Assembly: GCF_964355755.1 (NCBI RefSeq)
Contig: NC_092670.1
Coordinates: 17,235,201-17,299,200 of the forward strand
Length of the DNA stretch: 64,000 nt
Source of the DNA: Antedon mediterranea
Lineage: Eukaryota; Echinodermata; Crinoidea; Comatulida; Antedonidae
Reading direction: 5' to 3'
This document shows positions 37,601-64,000 of this stretch, piece after piece. Below the pieces are notes generated by a model. It worked only from the letters and a program-made list of their open reading frames with translations, had not been told where the DNA came from and did not search any database. Position numbers and translations under genes: made by a program. Each line of letters starts with the position of its first letter. The first letter of the stretch is position 1.

Positions 37601-39793
37601 GCTGAAAATTAATGTTTACACATTTCCAGCAATAACAAACTTGTTTATAATCTTCATAAATTTAATTTTTGTTATATTTGTATTTCGCGAAATTCGAGTT
37701 CCCGATGAACCAGATCAGCACGCCAGCAAGCCAGATACCGATTGTTGTACTGGTAAGTAAAAAAATATGTTTAAAGCTCTGTCTACACTTTCAAATATAG
37801 TGTGATATGCCCAAATAAGGTAGTGATATGCCCAAATACGGTAGTGATATGACATTCATGTTCTATGGGCTTATCACAGACATTTAGAGATTTACGTCGT
37901 TTATGAAAAAACCGTCGTACAGTGTGAATTTTTCAGATAGATAACATTCCCGATCTGCTCAAACTTTCCTAAATGTCTCCAATAAAGCTTTTTGGGGAAG
38001 GGGGAGGGGGGGGGGGGCAAACTGCGATTTTGGTGTATGTCAAGTCACTAAATGTTGTTATCTCGGCAATCTGCAGGATTATTAAATATATTAGTAAATT
38101 ATTACAAAGATTATTTTATTCTCTATTCACGGTCAAGTTTGTATGATTTAACTTCTGAAAACGGGTAGACACTGCAACATTTTCTTTAACTATTCAAACA
38201 GGAGATCCTAACAAACCATTTGGTCTTCATGAACTTAACAATTATCATCATGGTCTCATCATTCTTCATTCATTCATTCAAATGCGGGTAACCGTAAAAA
38301 GAGGAAGACACTTCTATTTTTAATTTAATTTTAGAATATCAAATTGTTGGAAGTGAAGGAATGGTGCATATTGACATATCTTCAATAGATCTTCCGCTTG
38401 TTATGTTTTTAAATGCCGTTTATTGCGTTACTATTTTTAGTTTTGGATATAATACAACGTAAGTATGAAAACAACACCGTACACTTTTTAAACAATACAA
38501 ATATTAGTCTGTTGTAGATATACCGTTTCACTCGAATTATTAAGGCTAATTAAACAATTAAGTGTTTTGGGGGGTTACTCTATTTAGGATTGTCTCTCCT
38601 TATGGAATGCATCTGCTTGGATGGTCACGTGAAGAAGCTGTAGAGAAGAGTGGAATTATCGCATTATCATTGGCCATTCTCTCAATATTTGTTATAGCAG
38701 CGATGGGGCGTCTTTTAGAAAGGTATGATTATTAATACTAGGCATTTTATTGCTATCAGTATCCGCACAGTCACACAAATGCTAAAACGTTTAGGCCTAT
38801 TCTTTTTTCCAGATTTAAAGACCGTGTTTTTCTCGCGATCGGTATTATAATGATGATAATGTGTACAACGTTGGCTATTCCGATGGGTCCTGGCGTACCT
38901 CCTCGTCCAGGTAAGTGTAGTTTACAATTCTAAATACAAAATGTATTGTGGATGCGGGATTGGATGCCAAAGTGGACGATTAACGATTACCAGTATGAAA
39001 GAAGAACGCACACAAAATGTTCTCAAGAGTAGTGGTGTATAAGGACACAATTTTAATTTTAAAATACTTCATTAAGACTTTTTATTTTCAGATATAAATA
39101 TGACAACCAATAGTTCAGACGATGGTCAAGGCGGCTGTCCCTGGACGTACTCCTGGTGTGATACAACTCCTAGTATAGCCGTAGCACAGTATATTGTCTC
39201 CTTAAGTGTTCTAGGTTTTGGATATCCTATACTTCAAGCAATCACGTATATTATATATTGTAAAACACTTGGACCAAACCAACAGGTAAACTTAATGTTA
39301 GTTAATTTAATTTAAACCGTCCGTTTGTATTTGTTCAAGATTAGTTATTTGGGGTAAGTTGGTTTTTATGGCCACACTTATCGCTAACTTTTAGTGCAGG
39401 TAGGTAGGCGTGTGATCAAAGCCACGTGTGCACAGACAGCGAACTTTTGACGCGTGGTGTGTCGTTCCCGATTTGTCGGTGTTGTAGCGGTATTTTTCAA
39501 CGTCGTATTTCCACATACAATAGCAAGAACCGCCCTCGAAAATAACAATTTTGCACACTTGACTTGAGTATTTTATATTTTTTTAGGGACTGTTTCTAGG
39601 TATCTTTGGAGCCATGGGTAACACAGGCAGAGTTGTGGGGCCATTATTGGGCACATTCATCTACACTGAATTCGGAGTTCAATGGGCAGAAGGGTGTTTA
39701 CTTGCGCTACTTACCATAGTTGCAACTGGAGTATTTCCATTTTACAAAAGAATGGTGCCATATACGGTTTATCAAAAGAAATGTATTAGCTGA
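34695..39793 (+). CDS. MFSD8: MFSD8/CLN7-like lysosomal transporter, copy C (intact)
   Basis: Eleven exons join in phase to 518 codons plus TGA: 34695-34704 (ATGGAATTTG), 34877-34976, 35766-35895, 36353-36593, 36716-36829, 37549-37752, 38335-38458, 38588-38722, 38813-38910, 39092-39285, 39587-39793. The length matches human MFSD8 as I recall it. The N-terminus has an acidic/Leu stretch (ETTRLLDEEKETSYG), the place of lysosomal dileucine sorting signals in the family. Motifs: ARWKSIRVMYLTIFTEAV, ARALAGIQAG, RVYISEGTTLKERTQ, LQVAYVPIGETGWTV, VSPYGMHLLGWSREEA, GGCPWTYSWCDTTPSIAV, LGIFGAMGNTGRVVG. Exon sizes 241, 114 and 135 equal those of copy A, so intron positions are shared and all three genes descend from one. 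An out-of-frame ATG at 34687 precedes the chosen start. The gene is divergent from copy B and clearly more distant from A and B than they are from each other. Confidence 0.92.
35003..35540. repeat. 144-bp GA-rich minisatellite, about 4 copies
   Basis: A 144-bp unit (contains GGATGAGAATAAGACTGA, GATTCAGAAAGATGAGATGC, ACTCGAGACTGTAGTGATGA) recurs with marks at 35147, 35291 and 35435; the first copy, about 35003, is diverged. It occupies intron 2 of copy C, starting about 25 bp after the exon 2 donor. As 144 is divisible by three, the minus strand stays open for 205 codons (34959-35576), encoding a Leu/Ser-rich 48-residue repeat. No start context or homology supports a gene. Confidence 0.9.
35911..36235. 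mobile_element. MITE-like element, TTAAAGATGTA-TGTCCCC family
   Basis: About 325 bp, left end AAAGATGTACTGTCCCCAAA, right end CCAGGGAGATTTACATCTTT, both joined to TTAA. Shared internal blocks are CATGAAAAATGAAGATTAAT, CAATTTTTGG and TGGCATATT. It is in copy C intron 3. Other copies: 44963-45285 (reverse), 51054-51349 and 58597-58944. Confidence 0.75.
37775..37870. mobile_element. Partial CTCTGTCTACACT element
   Basis: The left terminus AGCTCTGTCTACACTTTCAA and the interior block TGATATGCCCAAAT occur, the latter tandemly duplicated. The right terminus is missing. It is in copy C intron 6, just after exon 37549-37752. Confidence 0.6.
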
Positions 39794-41648
39794 CAAAGCG
39801 CTGCTTTTAAATGATTTGACTAAGCATAATCAATTATTCTAGGCCTATGTGTTATTTCTCAAAAGAAAATATTGTTCCTACTGTATAGGCCTCCATTAAA
39901 ATTATTGTTAGAAAAAGGCTAAATAATTTTATAGAAAAAAGGCAGATATCAATGCATTATATAAACTGTATAGTATTTTTAAAATGCTAATTGTGCAATA
40001 AAAATTATTTCATACGTTCCACCGTAAGGTTAGTAAAAAATTATATGCATGCAGTGTGCCTACAGTATTGTAATTGATTTCTTTGTGATTATATTTGAAA
40101 TGAAACAACGAGCTGTATCGGCGGTAAACATCAATGAAACAATCAACATTTGAATTTAAGGGGGATGGAGTGTACGGATAGAACGAGGAAGTTGGTTCAA
40201 GATCTCTGGTGCCTGAGCAAGAATCAGGTTTGCCTGAAAATATAACTAAAATCCAGTATCGCAAATATTGGTGCTGGTGCAGAAGAGATTCTTAAAATAT
40301 TTTTACCTTAAGTCCATAACTGTCAATGAGGTCTTTAATTTCGTCTGTAGAAAAAAACAAAGCTATTGGCTATGATAACCTTCCGGGAAATGAATTCGTA
40401 TTGCTGCGCCCCATATCTCAATGCCTCTTTTTTACATCTTTAATCTTTCGTTCGAACATTCAAAGTTCCAAATTGAACTTAAAATATTTCGCCGCTATTT
40501 AAAAAAAAGGGTTCAAACACGACATAGGAAACTATTATTATATCGACCTGTTTCTGTTTACCGGTGCTATCCAAAGTTAGATGAACGTTTTGTTAACTTC
40601 TTTGACAAATGTAACTTATTTTTTAATCAATACGTTTTCAGAAAAAAAAATAGCACAAAACTTTCTTTAATAAATTTAGTTAACAATCTTTAATTTCAGT
40701 TAGACAATTAAAAATCAGTTCTTTTGCCTATTGTTGCTTTCGATTCAAAATAGTGTACCCATTCTTATATACAATGTCAACACTCTAAAACACCTTGACT
40801 TTCAAAAGCAACTGACGAGACAGTTTATGATTCGGCGGCGGGAAAAGCTGCAAGTGACGAAATACATTATTTAAGACAACCGAAAATTGTAACAAGTTAC
40901 TTGATAGAAAGAAGATACTTACCAGTGACCAGTATTAGTACCTACAAGAAGTTTTGAAGACCCGAGTTTCTACCTATTGGGACAAGAACTCCAGAAGTTC
41001 TCAATCTATCTACAATGATACACACTCCCACTGCACTACAATGTGCATCAACAACGCAAATGGTTAGTTTATGCATAGATTAAAGAGTCAGCATTGGATT
41101 TGGAAAATATCAAAAGGTCACACAAATGACCTGCTGAATTAAAGTATTCCACTGCACGTGTTACTTGCTATTTCTGGCGATACTATTTCTCCGTGCCAAA
41201 ATATGGATTGGATTAAATGTAAATGTATACTTTTTTAATCCTAGTCCAAAGTCTAAAAAAGGGCACGTTCATTTTAGCCATTATATTTTCATTGGAGTTA
41301 ACAATATAAAAATGTTTATCTTGAATAATTTTACTCTGTACTATAACTAATTCTCGGTGACTTGCGGTCAGTCATTTTCAACGCCCATTGAACCCTAAAG
41401 AATGTTTGTGCCAATGTGTTGCCTTTGTCACTATCTTCCTAAGCTACTACAGTATTATGTAAATTTGGCTACTTTAAGATGGTCAAAAACTTGTGGTGTC
41501 CAAAGAACACATTATACAATTAAGACCCTCTTATTTTTTATTTGGTAAAATTGTCTCGTACGGACTATTTTGGTACGAAACAGACGAAGCAGCTTGGAAC
41601 TAATCATTCCAAACAACAGTGCGTACATTGTGCGCATTTGAGCAATCC
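39794..41648. other. Gene-poor stretch with one dispersed repeat
   Basis: No gene is supported. AATAAA at 39997 is a plausible polyadenylation signal for copy C. About 40172-40232 (GAGGAAGTTGGTTCAAGATC, then TCTGGTGCCTGAGCAA) resembles 16474-16510, a dispersed element of unknown type. An open frame at 40421-40693 has no recognisable family and I do not call it. The rest is AT-rich without visible structure. Confidence 0.5.
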
Positions 41649-42948
41649 GAACGATCTCGTAACTGAACAATCTGAGCGATCTTGTATTTGAACAGCTTGA
41701 ACGATCTCGTAACTGAACAATCTGAGCGATCTTGTATTTGAACAGCTTGAACGATCTCGTAACTGAACAATCTGAGCGATCTTGTATTTGAACAGCTTGA
41801 ACGATCTCGTAACTGAACAATCTGAGCGATCTTGTATTTGAACAGCTTGAACGATCTCGTAACTGAACAATCTGAGCGATCTTGTATTTGAACAGCTTGA
41901 ACGATCTCGTAACTGAACAATCTGAGCGATCTTGTATTTGAACAGCTTGAACGATCTCGTAACTGAACAATCTGAGCGATCTTGTATTTGAACAGCTTGA
42001 ACGATCTCGTAACTGAACAATCTGAGCGATCTTGTATTTGAACAGCTTGAACGATCTCGTAACTGAACAATCTGAGCGATCTTGTATTTGAACAGCTTAA
42101 ACGATCTCGTAACTGAACAATCTGAGCGATCTTGTATTTGAACAGCTTGAACGATCTCGTAACTGAACAATCTGAGCGATCTTGTATTTGAACAGCTTGA
42201 ACGATCTCGTAACTGAACAATCTGAGCGATCTTGTATTTGAACAGCTTGAACGATCTCGTAACTGAACAATCTGAGCGATCTTGTATTTGAACAGCTTGA
42301 ACGATCTCGTAACTGAACAATCTGAGCGATCTTGTATTTGAACAGCTTGAACGATCTCGTAACTGAACAATCTGAGCGATCTCGTATTTGAACAGCTTGA
42401 ACGATCTCGTAACTGAACAATCTGAGCGATCTTGTATTTGAACAGCTTGAACGATCTCGTAACTGAACAATCTGAGCGATCTCGTATTTGAACAGCTTGA
42501 ACGATCTCGTAACTGAACAATCTGAGCGATCTTGTATTTGAACAGCTTGAACGATCTCGTAACTGAACAATCTGAGCGATCTTGTATTTGAACAGCTTGA
42601 ACGATCTCGTAACTGAACAATCTGAGCGATCTTGTATTTGAACAGCTTGAACGATCTCGTAACTGAACAATCTGAGCGATCTTGTATTTGAACAGCTTGA
42701 ACGATCTCGTAACTGAACAATCTGAGCGATCTTGTATTTGAACAGCTTGAACGATCTCGTAACTGAACAATCTGAGCGATCTTGTATTTGAACAGCTTGA
42801 ACGATCTCGTAACTGAACAATCTGAGCGATCTTGTATTTGAACAGCTTGAACGATCTCGTAACTGAACAATCTGAGCGATCTTGTATTTGAACAGCTTGA
42901 ACGATCTCGTAACTGAACAATCTGAGCGATCTTGTATTTGAACAGCTT
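41649..42948. repeat. 50-bp satellite, 26 copies
   Basis: Exactly 26 head-to-tail copies of a 50-bp unit starting GAACGATCTCGTAACTGAAC. I found only three single-base variants (42099, and C for T at 42382 and 42482). The unit is itself a dimer of two diverged 25-bp halves: read on the minus strand, GCTGTTCAAATACAAGATCG aligns with GATTGTTCAGTTACGAGATC. Fifty is not divisible by three and the minus strand has no stop in any frame. All three minus frames are therefore open across most of the array and encode the same 50-residue cycle from different phases, the longest 459 codons from an ATG at 42979. Confidence 0.97.
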
Positions 42949-44277
42949 GAACTACCTGCATTATGCCATTATTCTTCATACATTGCTTTCTGCATTTATA
43001 TATGTGAAATTTGGTCTATAATTAAAAAAAAACGTACAACATATTTTGTGTAAAGTTGATAAAGAAAATACTTCGCTACAAAATGGTATTGATAGGAGCT
43101 CTTTATCCAATCACACATTATCTTTCAAATATACATGGATTCCATAGAAATAAATATACATTCTGACAATTTGAATACGTTGACAAATATATACAGGTAC
43201 ATAAAAAGATATACTGTAGATATCTGGTAGGTGCATGCGTGTTACAATGACCGTTATATCGTTCCAGCGAACTAATCGTCGCAGATCTAAAGGCTGCTAC
43301 ACACTAGGACGATAACGATCAATAGATAAACATACTTTTTAAGGGTCTTGAGCACTTGTGGATATGTGTGCTTTATAAATCTTATCGTTTCTTACATAAA
43401 ACAACAGAAATTAGCAAAGTTTTCATCCTAAAACTATATAATAACCATCTATGCAATCAAATGACGTCATGATCAATAAAAACAATAAAATCGTTATATC
43501 GTCACGATATTATTGCTCTTACAAATCATGACGTTATTTGATTGGACTTGAAAGTATTATTTTCATAAAAGAATAAATGGTTATTCTATAGTTCTAAGAT
43601 GAAAACTTTTTTTGTTTTATTTTATATAAGAAAAATGCCTATTTATCTATTTACCATCGATCGTTTTCGTGTCAATGGGCCTGAACTGACTGTGTACAGT
43701 TGAAATGCATAAATGTATTATTACTGTATTTATTTAGAGCCTGTAGTAGTAGAGGATAGCAACAAAACATTTCTAAAAGTGAACCTAGAGTAACTGTAGA
43801 CTATGTCATGTGGTTAGCTGTTAAGAGTACTGTCAATACAATAACACATTATCACAGGATGATTGGAACTATACTACTCTCAGTTTACAGGACATACATC
43901 AATGGATGGATTTGTGCATGATACATATTATAACACAACTCTCATAAAATATTATATTGCTGCTTCTTTAAAAATGATAGCTAATCTATGTAAATGCATC
44001 ATAGTACTACAGTATATAAAATCACTTAACAAGAGGTTTTTACAGAAAAAAAGCAGGAGTAATCCATCAAGGATAGATTTTTTAGAACTATTCATAAAAA
44101 ATCATGGATTACTAAAACACATGAGGTATAACTTACAAGCACATAAGTCCAGAAATGTTGGGTTAGAGGTCAATTTACCTCCTAAATGTATTATGGGAAC
44201 ATATCACTTGTAACCTTGCACTGTACCACAAAAATCGTCCCTTTACAAGCAATATTTGACATATTATTATAATATTT
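42949..44277. other. Intergenic stretch between satellite and WDR35
   Basis: No gene is supported. It holds the long palindromic element at 43301-43680. Short open frames near 43863-44213 have no ATG-based coding signal or family resemblance. The WDR35 polyadenylation region should fall in the right part, but I see no clear canonical signal on the minus strand. Confidence 0.45.
43301..43680. mobile_element. Long palindromic MITE-like element
   Basis: About 380 bp with imperfect arms. The left arm has ACGATAACGATCAATAGATA and GTTTTCATCCTAAAACTATA; the right arm has the inverses (TATAGTTCTAAGATGAAAAC, then ATCTATTTACCATCGATCGT). The centre contains TGACGTCATGAT facing ATCATGACGT. No coding capacity. 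Confidence 0.65.
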
Positions 44278-44305
44278 GATTTAGTAGTTCTTTTTTCCTA
44301 CTAAA

Positions 44306-44307
<2 letters not shown>
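44278..44307. other. Perfect hairpin overlapping the WDR35 stop codon
   Basis: GATTTAGTAG and its exact inverse CTACTAAATC are separated by 10 bases (TTCTTTTTTC). The right arm overlaps the TGA codon (44306-44308, minus strand). In the mRNA this would be a 10-bp A/U-rich stem starting at the stop. Confidence 0.6.
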
Positions 44308-60209
<15,902 letters not shown>

Positions 60210-60588
60210 TATTTTTTGTCAACTGCAAGTCTAAATTGCAAACATTAATTGATTGAACAAACTTTTTTAACGTTTAGAGCGAATTATTTATTGAGGCATT
60301 TCGCCTTGGAAACATCAAAATGCGCCACCAACGTCTAATATTGTGAGGACACAAAAAACATTTTGTTGTTTTGTTAATGTTAGCTACATATTTAAAAATT
60401 ATAATCAACTAGGCCTACATACCGTAATATATGATTATCAGAATAGTTTATAATTTTACTTTAAAAAATGATATTCGTGGCTTTTAAGATATTTTATTAT
60501 TAAAATCATTCGCTGATAATGTAGAGGTCATGAAATTGAATTCTGGGACGGATATATTTGACCTTTTCGCACGACGTGCATTTTGAGG
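60210..60588. promoter_or_regulatory. Shared head-to-head promoter region of WDR35 and RPL30
   Basis: Only about 350 bp separate the WDR35 start (60209, minus) from a probable RPL30 transcription start (plus). ACCTTTTCGC at 60561-60570 fits a 5' terminal oligopyrimidine start (C at 60562), normal for ribosomal-protein mRNAs. A non-coding exon would end at 60588 (TTGAGG, then GTAGGT) and join a second leader part at 60707 (TTTGCAG before it). The promoter call rests on this TOP-like sequence and gene spacing. Confidence 0.55.
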
Positions 60589-60741
60589 GTAGGTGTTTAT
60601 GAACATTCGTGTCATATTTTCGGAAATATTTTACTTTTTTGATTACTAAATCATCATAATTCTAATATGTACTTGTTAAATAAGTATTTATTTAATTACT
60701 TTGCAGGTTTTTAGCTGGAAAAAGGAGGCTAAACGTTCACA

Positions 60742-62254
<1,513 letters not shown>

Positions 62255-62319
62255 TAAAATGTATTTATTTAGTCTGCTGACAGGTTTCATATCTTGTAAA
62301 TGAAGTAATAAAAATCTAT

Positions 62320-62795
62320 AGAAAAATTACTGATTTGTGATTATTTTACACGTGTCCAGTGTAAACTAACTAGCATAGTATCACTGAAATGGTATGGCAA
62401 CATGATTAAACATGTAAAATACATATTTAACCATTGAGGAAATAAATGGTATGATTTGATCTGGAAATTCTGCCATGTTTATGACGATGAGGTACAATTA
62501 CGTCATGTGCATGTGCAGTGTAAGTTCAATCATTGTGACTTGATTCTGACACTATAGCATACCACCAGCTGGTGTTCTGCATAGTTCGAAGTTCACTTGA
62601 TGTTTCTCCATTTATTTATTTCCTCCATTATTAAACCAAGAACAATGATATTAATTTTTAAATGGTGATAATGACTGAGATTGTAGTCTGAAAACTCCAC
62701 ACCCGACCTAAGCAAAATATTTATACAGTAATACAGGGACAGGATTGATGACTAATTAACAGCACCGCACCTGACTTTCCTTGGAAGTGTTCTAA
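62320..62795. other. Intergenic, nothing recognised
   Basis: AT-rich sequence downstream of RPL30. No open frame, repeat or motif that I can support. Confidence 0.5.
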
Positions 62796-62890
62796 AGCTC
62801 TGTCTACACTAACAATTTATGTCACAAAAAAATGTGATGTGCCCATGGACATGATGATATCACACTTTTTTTTGTTAAACTAGTTTTACA
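62796..62890. mobile_element. Partial CTCTGTCTACACT element
   Basis: The left arm AGCTCTGTCTACACTAACAA and the block AAATGTGATGTGCCCATGGA are present. The right arm is broken (TTGTTAAACTAGTTTTACA). It sits directly before the LINE. Confidence 0.6.
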
Positions 62891-62937
62891 TATCTAATTC
62901 TATACACTTAGTTAATTCCCATATTTGTAATGATCTC

Positions 62938-64000
62938 TTGTCAGATGTGATAAGGTGTGAAATACAAGTTTCAAACTGGACGATTTTGACTTATGTATGT
63001 CATAGGCCACCACAAAGTGATGTTCAATCTGATCAGGATCTACTTGACTATTTTCAAAACAGTATTAATAGGAACTACCAGTCCTTGGGTGACCATTACA
63101 GCAGGAGTACCCCAAGGATCTGTTTTGGGTCCATTTTTATTTATTGTATTCATAAATGATATGGTTGATAATATCAAATCTAATATTAGTTTATATGCAG
63201 ATGATACTTCGTTATATGATATTTGTACAGATCGTAATATTTCAGAACAAAAATTAAATGGTGATCTTAATGTCATTTATAATTGGGCAAAAAAATGGAA
63301 AGTAACATTCAATGCTAACAAAACGAAAGCTATACTGTTTACACGTAAACATTTAGATAACTATGTTAGTTTAAATTTCAATAATGTAAATCTACAATTT
63401 GTAAATGATCATAGGCATCTTGGTGTAATGCTTAATGCAAAACTCAAGTGGGATTCCCATATCCAATCTGTAATTAACAAAGCGTCTTTATCTTTAAATA
63501 TGCTACGTCGTGTCAAACATATTCTACCTCGACAGGCTCTCTGTCACATTTACATATCACACGTTAGACCATTAATGGAATATGCAGCTCCTGTTTGGTG
63601 TAATATCCCAGATAAATTAGGTGATGAACTAGAAAATATCCAGATTTCTGCAGGTAGAATATGTACTGGTGCGTGGAAACATACAAGTCATAATGCATTA
63701 AGACAAGAATTAGGCTGGTTATCATTGGAAAAACGTAGACAATTTCTTAACCTAATACTGTTTTTTAAAATTATTCATAAGTTAACACCGGTGTATCTTT
63801 ACTCCTTATTTAATTTTTCAGACAATATTGAAGTTTATAACTTGCGTAACATCCGAAATATAATAATTCCATTTTGTAAGACCACATCATATCGTTTATC
63901 TTTTGTCCCATCTATTATAACACATTGGAATGAGTTAAATAATGAAATAAAAAATTCCTCATTTCTTGTTGAGTTTAAAAAATTGCTACTGAAATCCAAT
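62938..64000 (+). mobile_element. Non-LTR retrotransposon (CR1/L2/jockey-like), internally deleted, runs off the right edge
   Basis: From about 62941 the frame reads ILTYVCHRPPQSDVQSDQDL, then LDYFQNSINR, matching the late part of an apurinic-type endonuclease domain (YRPP motif). At about 63060 the frame shifts by one and continues without a stop to 64000 (about 313 codons) as reverse transcriptase: TSPWVTITAGVPQGSVLGPF, LFIVFINDM, the catalytic YADDT, WAKKWKVTFNANKTK, HLGVMLNAKLKWDSHIQSVI, RPLMEYAAPVW, then the C-terminal WNELNNEIKNSS. The early palm and finger region is missing, so the copy is a deleted, inactive element even though the remaining RT frame is clean. Its 3' end lies beyond the window. 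Confidence 0.85.

Noticed and set aside
38860-38890. GGCTATTCCGATGG shared between MFSD8 copy C exon 9 and the flank of the copy B minisatellite (33431-33445)
   Set aside because: A 14-base match with unrelated surroundings; most likely chance.
40421-40693. 90-codon plus frame (MPLFYIFNLSFEHSK...)
   Set aside because: It has an ATG but nothing recognisable, no splice partners and AT-rich composition. It could be a decayed element, but I cannot support it.
41649-42948. CRISPR-like array
   Set aside because: The repeats are directly head-to-tail with no spacers and the genome is eukaryotic.
41600-42979. Overlapping open frames of 459, 438 and 257 codons as genes
   Set aside because: They are three phases of one stop-free 50-bp satellite. 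There is no domain, no conserved start and no supporting splice structure.
43863-44213. 116-codon plus frame as a gene
   Set aside because: No ATG at the start of the frame, no family resemblance and lysine/asparagine-rich AT bias. Treated as noncoding.

Overview
The window is AT-rich, intron-rich animal DNA. The organism is most likely a marine invertebrate deuterostome, with an echinoderm as my best guess. Reasons are a WSC/PKD/REJ receptor of the sea-urchin egg-jelly-receptor type, many short introns with consensus GT/AG ends, tRNA-derived SINEs, non-LTR (CR1/L2/jockey-like) LINE fragments, numerous MITE-like inverted-repeat elements, and the recurring 8-mer TAGGCCTA. All gene models below come from reading splice sites and phases by hand. 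No database was searched.

Layout. (1) About 0.8-13 kb, minus strand: 18 exons of a large polycystin-1/receptor-for-egg-jelly-like protein (WSC, PKD repeats, REJ), running off the left edge. (2) 13-20.5 kb: no gene recognised, only mobile-element remnants. (3) 20.6-22.9 kb, minus: a complete five-exon METTL23 (219 aa). (4) 23.5-39.8 kb: three MFSD8/CLN7-like lysosomal major-facilitator genes. Copies A and B (minus strand) form a head-to-tail tandem segmental duplication of about 5.7 kb. A is intact (493 aa) and B is decaying. Copy C is on the plus strand, divergent from B and intact (518 aa). (5) 39.8-44.3 kb: gene-poor, with a 26-copy, 50-bp satellite. (6) 44.3-60.2 kb, minus: complete WDR35/IFT121 in 26 coding exons (1,197 aa). 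Its introns hold many MITEs and several tandem arrays. (7) 60.6-62.3 kb, plus: complete RPL30, head-to-head with WDR35. (8) 62.9-64 kb: an internally deleted LINE whose reverse-transcriptase frame is open to the window end.

Most of the window is ordinary metazoan gene content, and the genes do not form one pathway. The unusual part is how the DNA has changed. (a) The two MFSD8 tandem copies differ by the presence or absence of exactly AGGCCT at TA dinucleotides, at least four clean times and once inside an exon. This looks like the scar of a TA-targeting transposon with GG...CC ends. (b) Tandem arrays in WDR35 have copied exon-intron junctions, giving six decoy acceptors at one exon and two or three decoy donors at another. 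(c) A 21-bp unit present once in copy A has expanded to about 14 near-perfect copies in copy B. (d) A 50-bp satellite is open in all three minus frames. These are reported separately under findings.
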